Assembly: GCA_004194705.1 (NCBI GenBank)
Contig: SADC01001278.1
Span: 434,001-498,000, forward strand
Source: Ditylenchus dipsaci
Taxonomy: Eukaryota > Nematoda > Chromadorea > Rhabditida > Anguinidae
Length of the DNA stretch: 64,000 bases
Direction: 5' to 3'
Part shown: one piece after another, positions 1 to 12,500 of the stretch
Position numbering within the stretch: the first letter of the stretch is position 1
Layout: every line of letters begins with the position of its first letter
Position numbers and translations under genes: made by a program
Notes under the pieces: model-generated
What the model was told of the DNA's origin: nothing
What the model saw: the letters and a program-made list of their open reading frames with translations, nothing else
Databases searched by the model: none

Positions 1-23
1 GGAAGTGTTCATTATTAAGCTGA

Positions 24-2912
24 TCACAGCATGGTTTTCTGAAGCAATGTGCTAGACAGTCTTCCCAATGGAGACTCTACAAAGCAATAGAAAAAGAAAG
101 CGACAGCGAAGCTGATCGAAACTGCGAATGGTAGAGCTATGAGCAAGCCGAGCACAGATGTGGCTTCTTGGAATGCTTGCACGTGGTTGAACTGAACAAA
201 AGAAGATGTAAATTAAGGGATACTAAAACGTTTCTTCATTACCAAATAGACCACAGGCATATGAAGCAAATAAACATTGAAGGTGAGTTTAGCAGCAATT
301 GCCCAATACCTGTTTACTTCAGTTCTGCAAATTAATTTAAATCAAAAACATAATATTTGGTTGCATTATCGAATCCACCTCCTCCCTCCACCCCAGCCGG
401 ATGAATATTTTCGTGATTCTCGACCTCCGATTTGAGAAGGCTAGTGTTTTTGATCCATGAGTAGGTATCATGACCTTGTTTGGCGCTAATTTGATATTTT
501 AAAGGCTATCAAGTCTATATTAAGGGCTTTTTTAACAAGTTTTTTTCGTGTAATCGAGGTCGAGAAGCACGAAAATAAAGTTATCTCTGGCACCTGACCA
601 GTCTACGTGAGAATGCGAATTCTATAAAAGGGTCTTATCTTTAATATAACTGACCTTCTAGTGCTCAAAAATAGAGCTGCAATCATTGTAGCTATACAAG
701 CAGCAAAGACAGTGCGGAATAGTGCTGTATACAACGTATTATAAAGAGTATTGCCTTGATTTGGATACCTTAAGTTACAATTTTCATGCAAAAAATCATA
801 CAAAATGCTAAAATCTTACCAATACTCAGGCAATATTCCATAAATCACTGCTATTCCTCCCAAAAGTGCTGTTAAAAACACAAAACGAGTGTTCAAAAAG
901 CTGAGTTTAACATGCATTTCTTCTTTGTCCATCCAATAACCCAGCAAAAGACCTATCAAGAAGGGGGCGCATTTGGTGTGGGGTCTTGAATACATCTGCC
1001 ATAGACCGTCGTAAATAAGGCTGGTGTTTTCTGGACTTTGGTCAGGAAAGGAGATGAAAGGAATATCCACATCGCTGGAATTGCACACTCCATAGATCTG
1101 GCAATAAAGGGCTCTTAGAAAGGCGGATATACAGATTAAGAAGGCAAATGTGGCAATAGCTAGTCTGGGGCGACGGTGCAGCAAGTGAAGCAAGAAGGGG
1201 GCAATGAGGTAAAGCTGCATGTCTAATCCTAGATACCACAGATAACCGAGGCAAGTGGGTGTCTCCTGCCAGTTGGAGGTGAGTGTTAGATGAGATAGCA
1301 GAGTACGAGGCGTGCAGGAGGATACCATGGTGGAGTGGAATCTACAAAATGAGTGATAAGATCATAGTCTTCAAGTAAGAGCAGGGTTTTAATCTGTACT
1401 TCATTTAAAGATTTGTACTTTATTTAGCATCCTAAATATTCCGAAATTTTGAGATTTTAGGTCCAAACATTTATTTTTAGTGCTACAAACTCAACAAACA
1501 CTGGATAAAATGGCATTTTTGACTAAAAATGAGCAAATTGTACTTTATTTGGAAAAATGTACTTTATTCCCAAATTTGAAATAAGAACACTGAGCAAGAG
1601 TCAGTTAAATAGGCCTTTTTTGGTCAGAATCAGCATTCACATTGATTTGTTCACTTAAGATAATTAGTAGGTCAGTTTTGGAGGACTATGACAAAGTAAG
1701 TGGTGGGAGGTAATTTTACTAAGATACACAAATTAGTATTAAATTAATTTTTGAAAGTCCAACATAACGCAAGTCCAGTTATAATCGAAAACAAAATTCT
1801 TTGAATTTAAGGCTAAACATATATTTGAAAAGTAGTTGAGAATTGCAAAAAATTAGACATAGGCACAGCCAAAGTAAAAAGTGTAGCCCACAAAAAATGA
1901 CTACCGTATATTTCCTATTAGGCGGTGCCCCTTGCGTTCAAAATCGTGTTCTTATCATTGCGTTTTTGACCCATTTTTTAAAGACTTCTTCCAGGCAACT
2001 TACCACCCATTTTGTAGCCAGTGAGATGAGCTACAAAATTAAGTAGTAACGCGAGAGAAGTTTTTAAAAAATAAGTCAAAAAACAATGCCACAAACACGT
2101 TTTTTGAATTTTGGGGGGGGGGGGACGTCTAATAGAAAATATACGGTAAAAAAATCATTAACTAACTCACTTTGGCAAAACACTTTGTACCAACGGTCCA
2201 GTAGCCAAAAACACAAATACTGCTACAATTGGGATCAGTCTGAGACATCTTTTCACCAAAAACGAAAAGCAATGCTTGTCAAAGTTTATTTCAGCTTTAG
2301 AGTTCCAAGATTTAGCTGCTAGCAGACCAGATAGAACCAAAAATATTTCCACGCCCAAGGCCGAATTGCCTAGGAGGGCTCCAAAGATAGGGTGGTCATG
2401 CACCGCTTTCTTGAAAAGTTCAGCACTAGGCAATCGTCCCAAGACGTCCAATCTGCCTTCGCTACCTAAATGGTTTGCTACCACCAGCAAATAGCTACTA
2501 CTCTGAACACGTCTAAAACATCCAATCTAGAGCCTCGTTTGCGCATGTCCAGTAGCTCTTGTGTAGAGGCCCACAGGCTCAGCATATTAAGCGAAGAATT
2601 AGCATTAGATGCCAAAAATGTGGAATATAGTACCAAAGCTGTCCATATAGCTAGTATTAGCAAACAAAAAATGAGGTAGTAGTGGTTTTGAAGACCAGCT
2701 AGATTGGAGAGGGCCATGACGGCTGAGTTTTTCAGCGAGCTCAAAAACAGGCTTGAAGAATTATGGCTAAGAAAAGGCACCGAACATCCAGGGATGTCCA
2801 GAGCCTGGGAAAAAATGTGGTCCATTCTAAGCTGTAATAAGGCGGGCTCTAGGGTGGCTTGGATGGATGGTGGTGCAAAGCTCGGGGTTATTCTTTGGGT
2901 GATGCTGCACAT
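24..2912 (-). CDS. NRF-6-like membrane acyltransferase (acyltransferase-3 family), 5 exons
   Basis: Exons, 5' to 3' on the minus strand: 2171-2912, 820-1341, 655-768, 243-324, 24-191, with GT-AG introns (two are 51 bp) and matching phases. The product is a polytopic integral membrane protein of the nose-resistant-to-fluoxetine / acyltransferase-3 family. Family motifs seen: NHLGSEGR containing the family histidine, then HPIFGALLGNSALGVEIFLVL, SGLLAAKSW, CLRLIP, and CLGYLWYLGLDMQLYLIAP. Downstream come YTALFRTVF, YLLHMPVVYLFN and a final TM segment ending FYCFVESPLGRL. A one-base shortage at the AAA run 2489-2491 breaks the frame just before NHLGSEG; the protein is continuous on both sides. 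The N-terminal NRF domain and signal peptide are not found: the first exon may begin at an acceptor near 2925, so the 5' end is uncertain. In this family the enzyme is thought to move acyl groups or lipids across membranes; the substrate cannot be told from sequence. Confidence 0.85.
1902..2148. mobile_element. TACCGTATTT-family MITE in acyltransferase intron
   Basis: TACCGTATATTTCCTATTAG is mirrored by CTAATAGAAAATATACGGTA, with long arms and a central hairpin (TTTTGTAGCCAGTGAGATGA and CTACAAAA). The tip hairpin is shared with the foldback at 33057-33376. A 12-base G run lies near the right end. Confidence 0.75.
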
Positions 2913-3551
2913 ATTTATTTGGCTAAAATATGTATTGGTTAATGTTGATGCTTTGTGTTTAAATACATGAAAAAATGCTTGAATAAAACAGAATTATTGT
3001 TGTAAAAATGCACGTAGACAAATTTTCGATTTGATCATAGGTGAACAGAGGAGTAATATTTGTTTCTTGTGAGAAAAAGTTGATAAAAGTCACGTAGACA
3101 AGCAATCAAATGATCTTTGGAGTAGATGAAAATAATTGATTGTATTTTGTTGTTTTATCGATTCAGACTATAAGATATAAGATACTAAAATATGTATTTG
3201 TATGGGATATTTAGAGTGTATTTTATAGCCAAATTTTCTAGGCAGATGAACTGATGGTTAGACAAATTTTTAACTGTTCTTCTGCTTTTTTCTGCTGTCA
3301 ATAATATTTAAGCAAAGATCTTTTTGTAGCGGCAGGATTTTTTCTTTAATGAACAGGAATCGTGCAGGATTTGGTGAGGATTCGACCCTCGAGAGATTCC
3401 GGACAGTATTCCAAACCAAAACAGCATTCCCACAGCAAGGAAATCCGTACGCATTCCTGATATAACCAGGACAGTTTTTTTACTACAGAAAGTCATCTTT
3501 TACTAAAAAAAGATATCAACACTAGAATACCTGACTGTCCTAAGAGCACAT

Positions 3552-3965
3552 CCTGGTGCAGAAATTTACGCTGAGCACTATAGTGGAAAAATAGTTTGAA
3601 AAAGTCACTATTTGCAGATCAGCTACCCTTAAGAACCAGCCAAGTCGTGATTTTTCACTTCAAATGAGCAAATATCGTCAATTTTAATTATCGATCTTAC
3701 ACGTTAGTGACGGAGATAGTGATTGCTATGATTAGCGAAATTCAGTCTTTCTTCGAATCGCATTAGACATAATGTTCTATGTACATGTGTGGTTATACGA
3801 ATATTATCGTGTAAGATCGATAAAAAAGATTGACGAGATTTGTTTTTGAAGTTGCATACGCAAAAATTACGACTTGGGTTGTTTTTATGAGCAGCTGATC
3901 CGCAAATAGAAACTTTTTGAAATTATTTTTCCAATGTCGTATTCAGTGTAGAATTCTGCACCAGG
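3552..3965. mobile_element. Foldback element, CCTGGTGCAGAA termini
   Basis: The arms are inverted copies of each other: the left begins CCTGGTGCAGAA and the right ends TTCTGCACCAGG. Similarity runs roughly 180 bp into each arm, with matching blocks such as CAAGTCGTGATTTTT versus AAAAATTACGACTTG and ATCGATCTTACACG versus CGTGTAAGATCGAT. There is no ORF of note. It sits between the acyltransferase and the chemoreceptor gene. The family is not identified. Confidence 0.75.
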
Positions 3966-4607
3966 CTGATTAAGGCTTTTTGGTAAAAGGACAACTGCCG
4001 ACCATTCTAACTGCCGATCCCAACTGCCGACCGTTTATATTTTTTAAAGCTGACCCCAACTGCCGACCAATTTTAAGTGACAAACTGATTGATTTTTGCA
4101 AAAACGATTGGCAAAATATAAAAACCTTGCGATATCTGAGACCAGACTGTCAAAACAGAACTGGAAAATTTTTGAAAAAATGGGGCTAAAAAAGTATCGG
4201 ACTCTGGGCGGGAACGAACTTTCGGGGTGTATGTTAATGAGAGACTCGACTGTATCAACAATACTTGTTAGCAAACTCGGCTTTATAATGGTTTCCCTTC
4301 TTTCTTGTTCTTAATTTTCTCAACTTTACATGAGAATTTCGTGTTCTGGCATTTTCTAGCGTAACTATGTGAGCGGCTCTTTTTCTGCCTTATTTTTTAA
4401 GCTAACCTTTTCATTAATATTGAAAGGTAATTTTTTTATTACATGTTCAATCTTGTATATTTGACGCTATCATAATTACTTTTAAGAATATTGTAGCGTT
4501 AACTATGAATAAGAGTTAAAAAAACTCTCACCCATAAAGTAAAGAAACAGAAAAAAGCTAAGCAAGTCTTATAAAAATTACTTTCCGTGTTCAACTTGAA
4601 AATAACA

Positions 4608-5595
4608 ATGTCTGTGATTTCACCGCCATCACCTGGTCTGCTCCATTTCTGCTATCATTACTCTACTTTTACACTTCTTACAACTTGGATTATGGCTCCA
4701 ATTGTGTCTTATGTCATACTAACCAAGTCCAAAAGTCTCGGAAACTTCAAATGGTTCATTTTAAACCATACTCTTTGGGGCGCTGTATTTGAAACTGTTT
4801 TGGGAATCGCCAAACCAATTGTACTGACTCCTCTGGCTGCCGGCTACCAGACTGGATTCACCCGAAATGTTCTGGGATACACAAGCAGTGTAGTCTTCAC
4901 ATTAGTGGGCATAGGCGCAGCATTGAATCTAGTTTCTGGCGTTGTCCTAACTTTATTAATCCGCTATTTGCTGATATTTCCGAACAAATATTTAATGTGG
5001 TTGAACACTAAATTATTGACTATATCAGTTTCAGTGCTATTACTTTTGTTTTATTGCTGTCTTAATTACGCTGTTCTCTCAGTTCTTGTAGAAAATCAAA
5101 AAACAGTCCTTGCATGGGCAAAAAGTTACGACCCAAGTGTGCAAAATTACTTGGACACACAACCAACTTTTATTGTTTTTCCACGCTCCTATATTATTGT
5201 GCCATTTGCAATTTTTTCACTGACATTAATTGTGGTCATTTTGTTGGAGCCTTTGGTTTTTGGATTTTTCACATACCAGCTATTGAAACAAAACGCAGTA
5301 TTTCAGAAATACAGCACAAAGATCCGTTATTATTACTTCATTGATTCAGGCTTTTACTGTTACTGTTTTTTTGTTGTTGCCTTTTCTAACTTACTCGTCT
5401 GTTATTTTGTTTGAAATTCCTCATTCTTCTTCAGCTATGACTATTGCTACATGTTTTATGATTAGTCATTCCATTGTAGAGTTCATTGTTACCCTTTTTA
5501 CCCTTTTTTGTGTTGCGCCATACAGAAAATTTGTTCAAGAACTGCTTAATTTTAATAGAGGACAACAAATTGGTAATTTTTTTTTGTCTAAATAA
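4608..5595 (+). CDS. Srh-like serpentine (7TM) chemoreceptor, single exon
   Basis: A predicted nematode chemosensory GPCR of the Str/Srh superfamily. Seven hydrophobic segments can be traced. The first is near TFTLLTTWIMAPIVSYVIL, followed by FKWFILNHTLWGAVFE, which resembles the Srh TM2 region, and the last contains HSIVEFIVTLFTLFCVAPYR. The PYR motif closing TM7 is diagnostic of this superfamily. ATG 4608 is the first ATG; the frame is open a little upstream from a GTG. The frame breaks near 5319, where removing one A from CAAAG restores a continuous reading into LIQAFTVTVFLLLPFLTY. This is the only surplus-base case in the window. No intron is visible. Such receptors usually sit in the cilia of sensory neurons; the ligand is unknown. 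Confidence 0.75.
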
Positions 5596-6624
5596 AGGTC
5601 TCCCAAGTTTTTGCCTTAATTAAGTTTTAAAAAGTATACGGTGTCCCAATTCGGGACACCAATTAATTTTGAATTGGGACTCCCAATTCAAAATTAAAGT
5701 GGTTTTGGTCTGGCAAATTTTGTTTTATGGCCACAATACGGCAAATAGGCGCTCATTAGAAAGCCAAAGGTGGTATGCGCATTTTGGCTTTTCAATCTCT
5801 CCGTAATTGCATGTCTCAAGAAAAAGAGTATTTTAGCTGCGAAAAAAGTTTTTCGCGCCGTAATAGTTTTTTATGGCAAGAGAAATATTTCTGCTGCAAA
5901 AAATTTTGCGGCAAGAAAAGTAATGTTTTTATCGGCTTCTCTCTAACAAACAGCCTTCTTTGAGAACCTATATTCAGCCGAAAATCCGTATGTTTTAAAT
6001 GTGTTTTCGCGTTGTAAATATTTTTTTAACGAGCTCCTTGACCCATAATTTTATAAATATTGAGAGATTGGAAAAGATCATTGAAAAATAAAAATAAATA
6101 ATAAATACAGTAAATACGGTACTTTAGTATAAGTTGGGCCCTTTGCGAGAATCCATGCCATTTTCGCTTTGGTCTCTCTTGTTTTACTCTCCTACTTTTG
6201 ACTTGCTGAAAAAATTAATAAGGTTGACGACCAGTGATGGGTCCGCACGTCCTAGGGCATCCCAAAGCTCGCCTCGGGTCGTGGAGATCTGTCAGAGTAT
6301 GAATAAAGAAAGTCAGTTGCGTGGCTAGGCAAAAGTGTGACAGTGGAGAGTGGTATGGGTCGACCCGGAGCTTCTTAATTTCTCCTGAAATTTTGCAAGA
6401 AATCTTCAACTTATCAAATATTTATTAAAATTGGCCTAACAAATTGCTTCGAAGCATAATAACAGCTTGAAAAACCCTGGCACGTGACCCAGTGCGCACA
6501 GCTCCGGATCATGTTGGCAGGTCAATAACCTGGCAAACTTGGGGCGTAAGGCTGTTTTGCGGCAGTGGTCTTGCGTGGTTGGCGTGTCGCAGTGTAGGGC
6601 AAAAATAGCCTACCTACCCATCAC
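5596..6624. other. Intergenic; short hairpins, no gene recognised
   Basis: Contains nested short inverted repeats at about 5641-5697, where GTGTCCCAATTCGGGACAC is followed by TTTTGAATTGGGA and TCCCAATTCAAAA. The rest is AT-rich sequence without coding signals I can support. Confidence 0.5.
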
Positions 6625-7016
6625 CATAGTTGCACGAAAAAATTTTTTGGCGCCGGGCGCCGGCACCGCTGGAGGCGCTGGGCGCCGGAAACGGCGCCGA
6701 GTTTTTCAAAAAATCGGCGCCGGGCGCATTACGTGGTGCCGGCCATTTTTTGGGCGCCGGGAACCGGAAAAATCTAAAAGTAACTAAAAAATGTTTGTTT
6801 CACAAAAGTTCGTTTTTTCATTATCAATAAGAAAAGTGACATGAATTTATCTTACTCTTGTTATACATAAGATAAAAAAATTAAAAAGATTGCAAATTTT
6901 TTGAGAAAAGACATATTGGAAAAAGTACTAAAATTTGCTTGAAAAACGGGCGTCGGCGCCCTTATTTTCTGAAAATTTTCGGGGCGCACACCGGCGCCGG
7001 CGCTCGTGCAACTATG
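6625..7016. mobile_element. hAT-like non-autonomous element with GGCGCC-rich arms
   Basis: The 13-bp terminal inverted repeat CATAGTTGCACGA (6625-6637) is matched by TCGTGCAACTATG (7004-7016). The flanks CCCATCAC and TCCATCAC look like an 8-bp target duplication with one mismatch. Just inside each end are clusters of GGCGCCGG-type words in otherwise AT-rich DNA. There is no transposase. Another right end, reading GGGCCTATGCAACTATG, lies at 19096-19112, next to similar GGCGCC clusters at 18785-19100. Confidence 0.7.
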
Positions 7017-7285
7017 TCCATCACTGGTGGTCACGTTGAAATTAAATCGATTTTTAAAAAGCCGTTTTAGAAAGCCATATTTTCAAACATTTTTTATTTG
7101 CAAAATATACTGTGAAACAATACTTCTATATCATGAAAATAAAATTGTAATTACTACAATTATAAATAAAGTAAAAAAACCCGAGGTAACAATATACACA
7201 AACATTTGCAATATACATAAGACATAACAGTTATCTAGTCTCAGTAAAAGGATTTTTTTCGCAAACAAAACTAATTCTTCAAAAC

Positions 7286-8938
7286 TCAAAAAACTAGTCT
7301 CAGTTTCATAAGCTGTTGAACCACTTTGTTGTTTTTTCGGTTGCGATGAGCAATAGCTGCCCGGATGGCTACTTCAAAAACTGTTCTTATGTTATCCCTA
7401 CTTTTAGCTGAGCATTCAATGGCCTTGAAAGTAGAGCAGTCTTTGGCTAGCTTCTCAGCCTCGCAAAAGTCCACGCAAGTAGCTAGACTTTCGCCTTCTC
7501 GGATGTCTTTTTTGTTGCCAACCACAACTATTGGAGTGTTAGGAGAGAAGTGTTTGATCTAAAAAAATTGTTAAGTTGTCATTTGTTTGTATGTTGGCAA
7601 AATATAAATGCTCTACTTAAAAAAAATCGACCAAAGGCAACATCCTTCTTAACTTTCTTTATTTAAATTTATCACGTAAAATTTTTTTACGTGCCGATAG
7701 AAGTGATTTTAGCTTGGCTGAGCTATAAAGATTTTGTCTTCTCAGTCGATTACACACAGGCCTCGAACCATCGATTGTATAACGCTTTTCGGAAGATACT
7801 CGACATTCTCTGTGAACTCAAAAAATATATTGAGGCTGCAGAGGTTTCTCAAAATATTTCTGGCATTTACCAGAAAAACGCAATTGACGAAATAAAAGCT
7901 TAGATAGCCTTAACACTTGCATCCTTAATACACGTTTGAACTGACAGAGATAGCAGGTCGAGTGCGCACAAAATTGTCCAACTTTTTTTTTCAACGTTTT
8001 TAACCCTAAAACTAAAAAAGATGTAAAGGCACTTTTAGAATAAATGAAAGGCTGTAGATTGATATATAACTCTTATGCTTTCATTTTTAACACTTGTTAT
8101 TTTTCGCTTAGAGGAAAATTTGCGTTTGCAAAAAAATGCGTCAGAAATTCCGCTACATCCAAATAACTATATTTTGTTGATAGAAAAATTGCGTTTTGGG
8201 ACTAATAATTTTGCTGTAGAATTATTTTTGGTCAAAAGAATTAATCTATCAATCATAAGATAAGTAATTTTTTTATTAGCAGTTTTTCTTTAGTGACTTG
8301 TAATACATTTGAGAAAAGGAGAAAATAATAACTTACTTCCGGAATCCACTTCTCGCGAATAGACTTGAGAGAGTCACCACGGTCCACAGAGTAGCAGACA
8401 ATAAAAACATCTGCATCGGGTAGCTTAATGGCCTCAAAGAGCTAAAGTCTTCTGCTCCAGCAGTGTCGCATACTGTCAACATTTCCTTAAACAACAAATT
8501 TCTATTTTACCACCTATGATTTTCAACATTACAAAATTGGCTAACTCAAATTTTAGCCAGTTATTTTAAACTTGATCATTTCAAGTATATTTCTAGGCAT
8601 TTTCACTGCTTTTAATTTTCAAAATTTTTGGAAAACTCTAATTTATTTTGAAAAGTCCAAAAATATCAAAGTGACAGAACTTTCGAGACGATTTAACAAA
8701 AACTAATTTGTCAAGTCTTACAGTTTTGCCATTGACCAACGCTTCCACCACGAAATCATCAAAGGCAGTTGGAATATATTGTTCACTGAACGCTCCACTG
8801 GCTTGAGCAACTGAAACCACATAAATTATTTCAGGAAACTTATAATTATAGCCTCGAATGACTTACCTATAAGTGAGGTTTTCCACACGAACAGTCCCCG
8901 ACAACCACCATCTTCAAAGATTTCGATTTTATAGGCAT
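7286..8938 (-). CDS. Atypical Rho-family small GTPase, 4 exons
   Basis: Exons: 8867-8938, 8722-8810, 8337-8485, 7286-7558. The GTPase boxes are in order. G1 is GDCSCGKTSLI. Switch I is YIPTAFDDF with the invariant Thr. G3 is DTAGAEDFSSLRPLSYPDAD, G4 is VGNKKDIRE and G5 is ECSAKSRD. Spacing matches Rac/Cdc42/Rho exactly, about 194 residues. Two frame breaks need one extra base each: the T run 8879-8882 (minus-strand A run in GGAAAAC) and GGG 8418-8420. Odd features: the Rac G12 position is Cys and the Q61 position is Ala, both expected to weaken GTP hydrolysis. The C terminus (VVQQLMKLRLVF) has no CAAX box, so it cannot be prenylated in the usual way. It is probably a constitutively GTP-bound, atypical Rho. 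Orthology is not assigned. Confidence 0.85.
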
Positions 8939-9087
8939 TAATTACTGGGTTATATTTTTGAATTATAGAGAGATTAGACAAATTGGCATGCAAATAAAGC
9001 AGAATATATTGAAAGATCTGTAAAAATTTTAATTAATTGAATTGTATTCGGATAGAACCGCTATGACGGCAAAATTTTATGCGCATA

Positions 9088-9253
9088 TAAGTGGGAGGCG
9101 CGAACGCCGTCCCACACACGCAAAATTTAGCTGTTGGCCTACCCCAGTTTGGAGCCGCCATACAGGTCAGCCTGCGCCTCAAGTGCAATGGGCAAGCCTC
9201 ACCATAGAGCCGAGGTCTTGGTGATCACCTCGAACTCCCAGCCAGGTAAGTTT
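9088..9253 (-). ncRNA. U1: U1 snRNA
   Basis: The minus-strand transcript begins AAACTTACCTGGCTGGG, which contains the ACTTACCTG element that pairs with 5' splice sites. It continues through CATGGTGAGGC-like and TTGCCCATTGCACTT segments (SL I region), GCAGGCTGACCTGT, then GCCAACAGC. An Sm-type site AAATTTTG follows, and then a terminal stem-loop GTGGGACGGCG/TTCG/CGCCTCCCAC. The order and wording match nematode U1. It is about 166 nt long; the 3' end was set just after the last stem. The promoter (PSE) was not identified. Confidence 0.93.
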
Positions 9254-9393
9254 ATGATGCCTCGGTAGATGAAACGTATACTTAATCTAACTTTACAAAT
9301 AGATGGCATCAAAGCCATGTTAGACAGCTACAGAAATAAGGTTAAAAAAGATAATTTTTTAGGAAAAAAAGATAGTGTTTTTAGTCTAGCTGT

Positions 9394-9591
9394 CTAACAA
9401 AACTTTAGACTGAAGGGTGATAAATTATTTTTTACTAACCATTCCTTGGATGAGTCGATTTTCTTAGCAGTGCCAATCAGCTGAATATAGGCTAAATTTG
9501 TTGGATCTAACGGTACTAGTGCCTGCCTTTTGTTTTGGCCACGATGGAGGAGCGAGGTCGAGTTGTGAGGTCTTTGTCGGATTTTTGTCAT
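9394..9591 (-). CDS. Weak hypothetical ORF upstream of the U1 gene
   Basis: A 65-codon ORF begins MTKIRQRPHNSTSLLHRGQN and contains a possible donor (GAATG/GTTAGT) near 9441, with a possible acceptor near 9318. Its composition is plausible for coding sequence, but I recognise no family. It lies in the presumed promoter region of the U1 gene on the same strand, so it may be chance. Confidence 0.15.
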   Translation of the reverse strand: MTKIRQRPHNSTSLLHRGQNKRQALVPLDPTNLAYIQLIGTAKKIDSSKEWLVKNNLSPFSLKFC

Positions 9592-9599
9592 TTACTGAT

Positions 9600-12500
9600 C
9601 TAAAAAGTTTCGCCTATTTTTAGGTTTGATAACGAATAAAATTAATTTTTTCACTATCGCATATAAAAAATCGAATTTAAGGAACGGGCCTGCCCCTCGT
9701 ATTCTGATCACTCACCTCACTTGTGGCCAAGCTATTAATTACAAAACCAAGTTACATGTTGAAAATTTTGAAAAATTGAGCTAAATTTATCCACTTAAAG
9801 TATACTAAAAAGCATTCTAAATAAAAAACCCTTTGAACCAAAAACTTTCTCTCAAACCAAAATATATGCTACTAACAATTGCTAACGTGCAAACCAAGCT
9901 TGTACATACCAACCAACTTTACCAACCAAAAAGCATTCAAGTGAAAAGCACATGCCCGCAAATTAACATACGACAACTGACAAAGAAAAGGCAGTATTTA
10001 AAACAAAGTATTTTATTTATTGAAATTTCCATTTATTTACTCTCAGCCCAGCCGTTCACCGCCCCCACAGAATAGTAGTAGTAGTAGTCCATTAGTAGTA
10101 AGAAGAGGGGGGGCAAGCCTACGACCATTTGCTCACATAAAGAAGAATAAAATTCTCATGGGAATAATTTAGTTGAGACGTAAAAAAGGTTTTTGGGCTA
10201 AAAAAATGTTCATCCGGAAAAGTACTCAATCCAGCTTAATAGCTCAGTGATTGCAAGGTAAATTAGGAGCTAGTGAGGGGTAAACAGACTACAAAACACT
10301 AATTTAGTGCATTAGAAACTAGGGTATGGTCGAGTGTGGGAATGTTTGCTTTAGATGCTTAAAATACTTGGAAGGTATAAGCTGCAGGAAGTAGATGAAT
10401 TGGGATGCTCGTGGTCTCAAATCTGAGGATTTGGCTAGAGTTACTTGATGGCTTAAGCAGACCGCACCTGATTTCTGCTTTTTGATTTGTGTAGGAAGCG
10501 AAATATATTGTGGGCTATTATTATTGAGTTGTCTGGATAGAGTTTCACGGAAAGCAGATGAGTAGGTATTTGTGAAATAGAAGTTTTTTGAAGGGACTTT
10601 ATTCGATGCTGATTACTGCTCTTTTTTTGTGGGGATCGTATAAACTATAAGAAAAATGGTCGTTTAAACTAAATTTGTGCATGAAATTGATAATATTTTC
10701 AGATTAGTTGCCCAAGAAAATGATATAAAAGTTAATTCGTATAAGAAATTTTGCTGATCGAAAATGTTTTCACGCTTTTATGGCACTTTATCAAAAACGT
10801 TGGCTTTATCGTTGGAGTAAAATTATATTACAGAAACCAAGTTGAAAATTCGTACGGAATTTCAGTGATTAGGAATTTTTTTGCTATGTGGAGGGGACAG
10901 CTGCTGTCGTAGACGGCAATGGCCCTTTAAGTGATAAAAGAAAAGCAATTTCAGAGATTATGAGCTGTATTGGTGGGCCAAGAGAATAATAGAAGGCCAC
11001 TTTTTGGTCAAAATATTATAAATATATTGTCTATTGTTGGCTGGATTACCATGTTTATCGACATGGGCCATCGCAAAATGGCCTCTACAGTGTGAGTCGT
11101 GAAATCCGCACCATCTTTTAGGAAAAATTTTGTCAAGGGCTTCCGCGGACCGGTGAAATCTCAAGAAGAATTTTGAGGTTTCAGCAAAAATATTTTATAA
11201 AATAGCTAAGAAACGGTTTATTAAAGGACCATTTGCAAATTTGAATTTTATTGCAATAACTGAATAAAGGTGAAAAAAATAGTGCAGTTTCTATAACTCA
11301 CCCCGTAAATACATTTTTGATCAAGAGTTTTACCCATAATTATTGCACGTCATTGAAGAAGGGCGGCTTATTAGAAAAAAAGGTATGTGAAATTTAGTGG
11401 GCCGTGTAGATTTTTTCATTTGTGCTGACAAACAGCCGAATAATATGTTATTTGACTAATTTTGACGAATTCCGTCCAAAATTCATGATCGAGAGAAAAT
11501 TTTTAGACTAACCTCAAAAATCTGAAACAAAAATAGAAAAGATAAAAGTGCATAATGTGTTTTTTGTTCTGTACCTCAGGACTTCCTACTGGACTTTCCG
11601 TTCCTCTATTTTTGAAACATTTTCAAAGTATGCGTTCGAGTTGTGATGTAAGAAATAAAGAAAATAAATAATAGCTTTTCAACATTTGTATAACAGGATT
11701 TTTCTTGAATGTTAAGCAGTCAAATTTGACAAAAAACAAGTCCAAGAAAAACAAATTCAAATAAAATTAGCAGAGAAGTCAACAGCAATTTCTGAAATTG
11801 CCTACTAACTTTTGGGCTTTTGAGACACTGTGTGAAAACAGTCATTTTGATTAGTTTCATTTTTTTCAAGGAAATAGCGTCAAAAACTGGACCAGAGCTT
11901 CTATTTTCCATCATTTTAAAGAAAAAATAACCATAATTTTTTTCCTTTAAAATGATGGAAAATACCGTATTTATTCTAATAGAACAGCATGGTGCTCTGT
12001 TTTTAAACGCCAAAAAAGTTTTTAAATTTGTGTTAAAAATGCAATCAAACATTGTTTATCCCCTAGTTTTGGCCCTAAGGGGTGGTGCTCTATTAGAGAC
12101 TTGTATTTAAATAGAGACAAGTGCTCTATTAGAATAAATACAGTATGGGCATCCCGCTTTCTAGCCTAATAAAATCTCATATACCGTATTACCTAACTCC
12201 CGGGGGAGCTATTAGAGGAAATACGGTAACCTATTTTAATTAATTTTCTGAAAAGTTCGAAAATGTATCCGAAATATCTTTTTTTTTTTCAATTCCCTTT
12301 CATCCAATTTTTATCTCAGGTCTTGGAATGGTAGTTTTTAAAAATATGTGTACTTTGCATACATACAATACAACGCCAAAAACGACAATTTAGTTTATTT
12401 CATGACGCAAACTAATATTTAACTTTCCCTCTCTTCAGAAGTCAATAAGCACTAGAAAAAAGTCAAAAAGTCAAAATTAATTTTTGTGGATAAGTTCTTT

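Noticed and set aside
808..819. A 12-bp GT...AG interval in the acyltransferase that would remove a stop codon in frame
   Set aside because: A better acceptor lies further on (CTTAAG/GTATCC), giving a normal 51-bp intron in phase and a peptide (EYWYPNQGNTLY) that fits the family.
3308..3496. Minus-strand ORF with a signal-peptide-like start (MRTDFLAVGMLFWFGILSG) as first exon of the acyltransferase
   Set aside because: No convincing donor in phase with the next exon; left as unsupported.
7286..8938. Rho gene as a pseudogene because of two frame breaks
   Set aside because: Both breaks are one base short at base runs, splice sites and motifs are intact, and the same kind of break occurs in most other conserved genes here.
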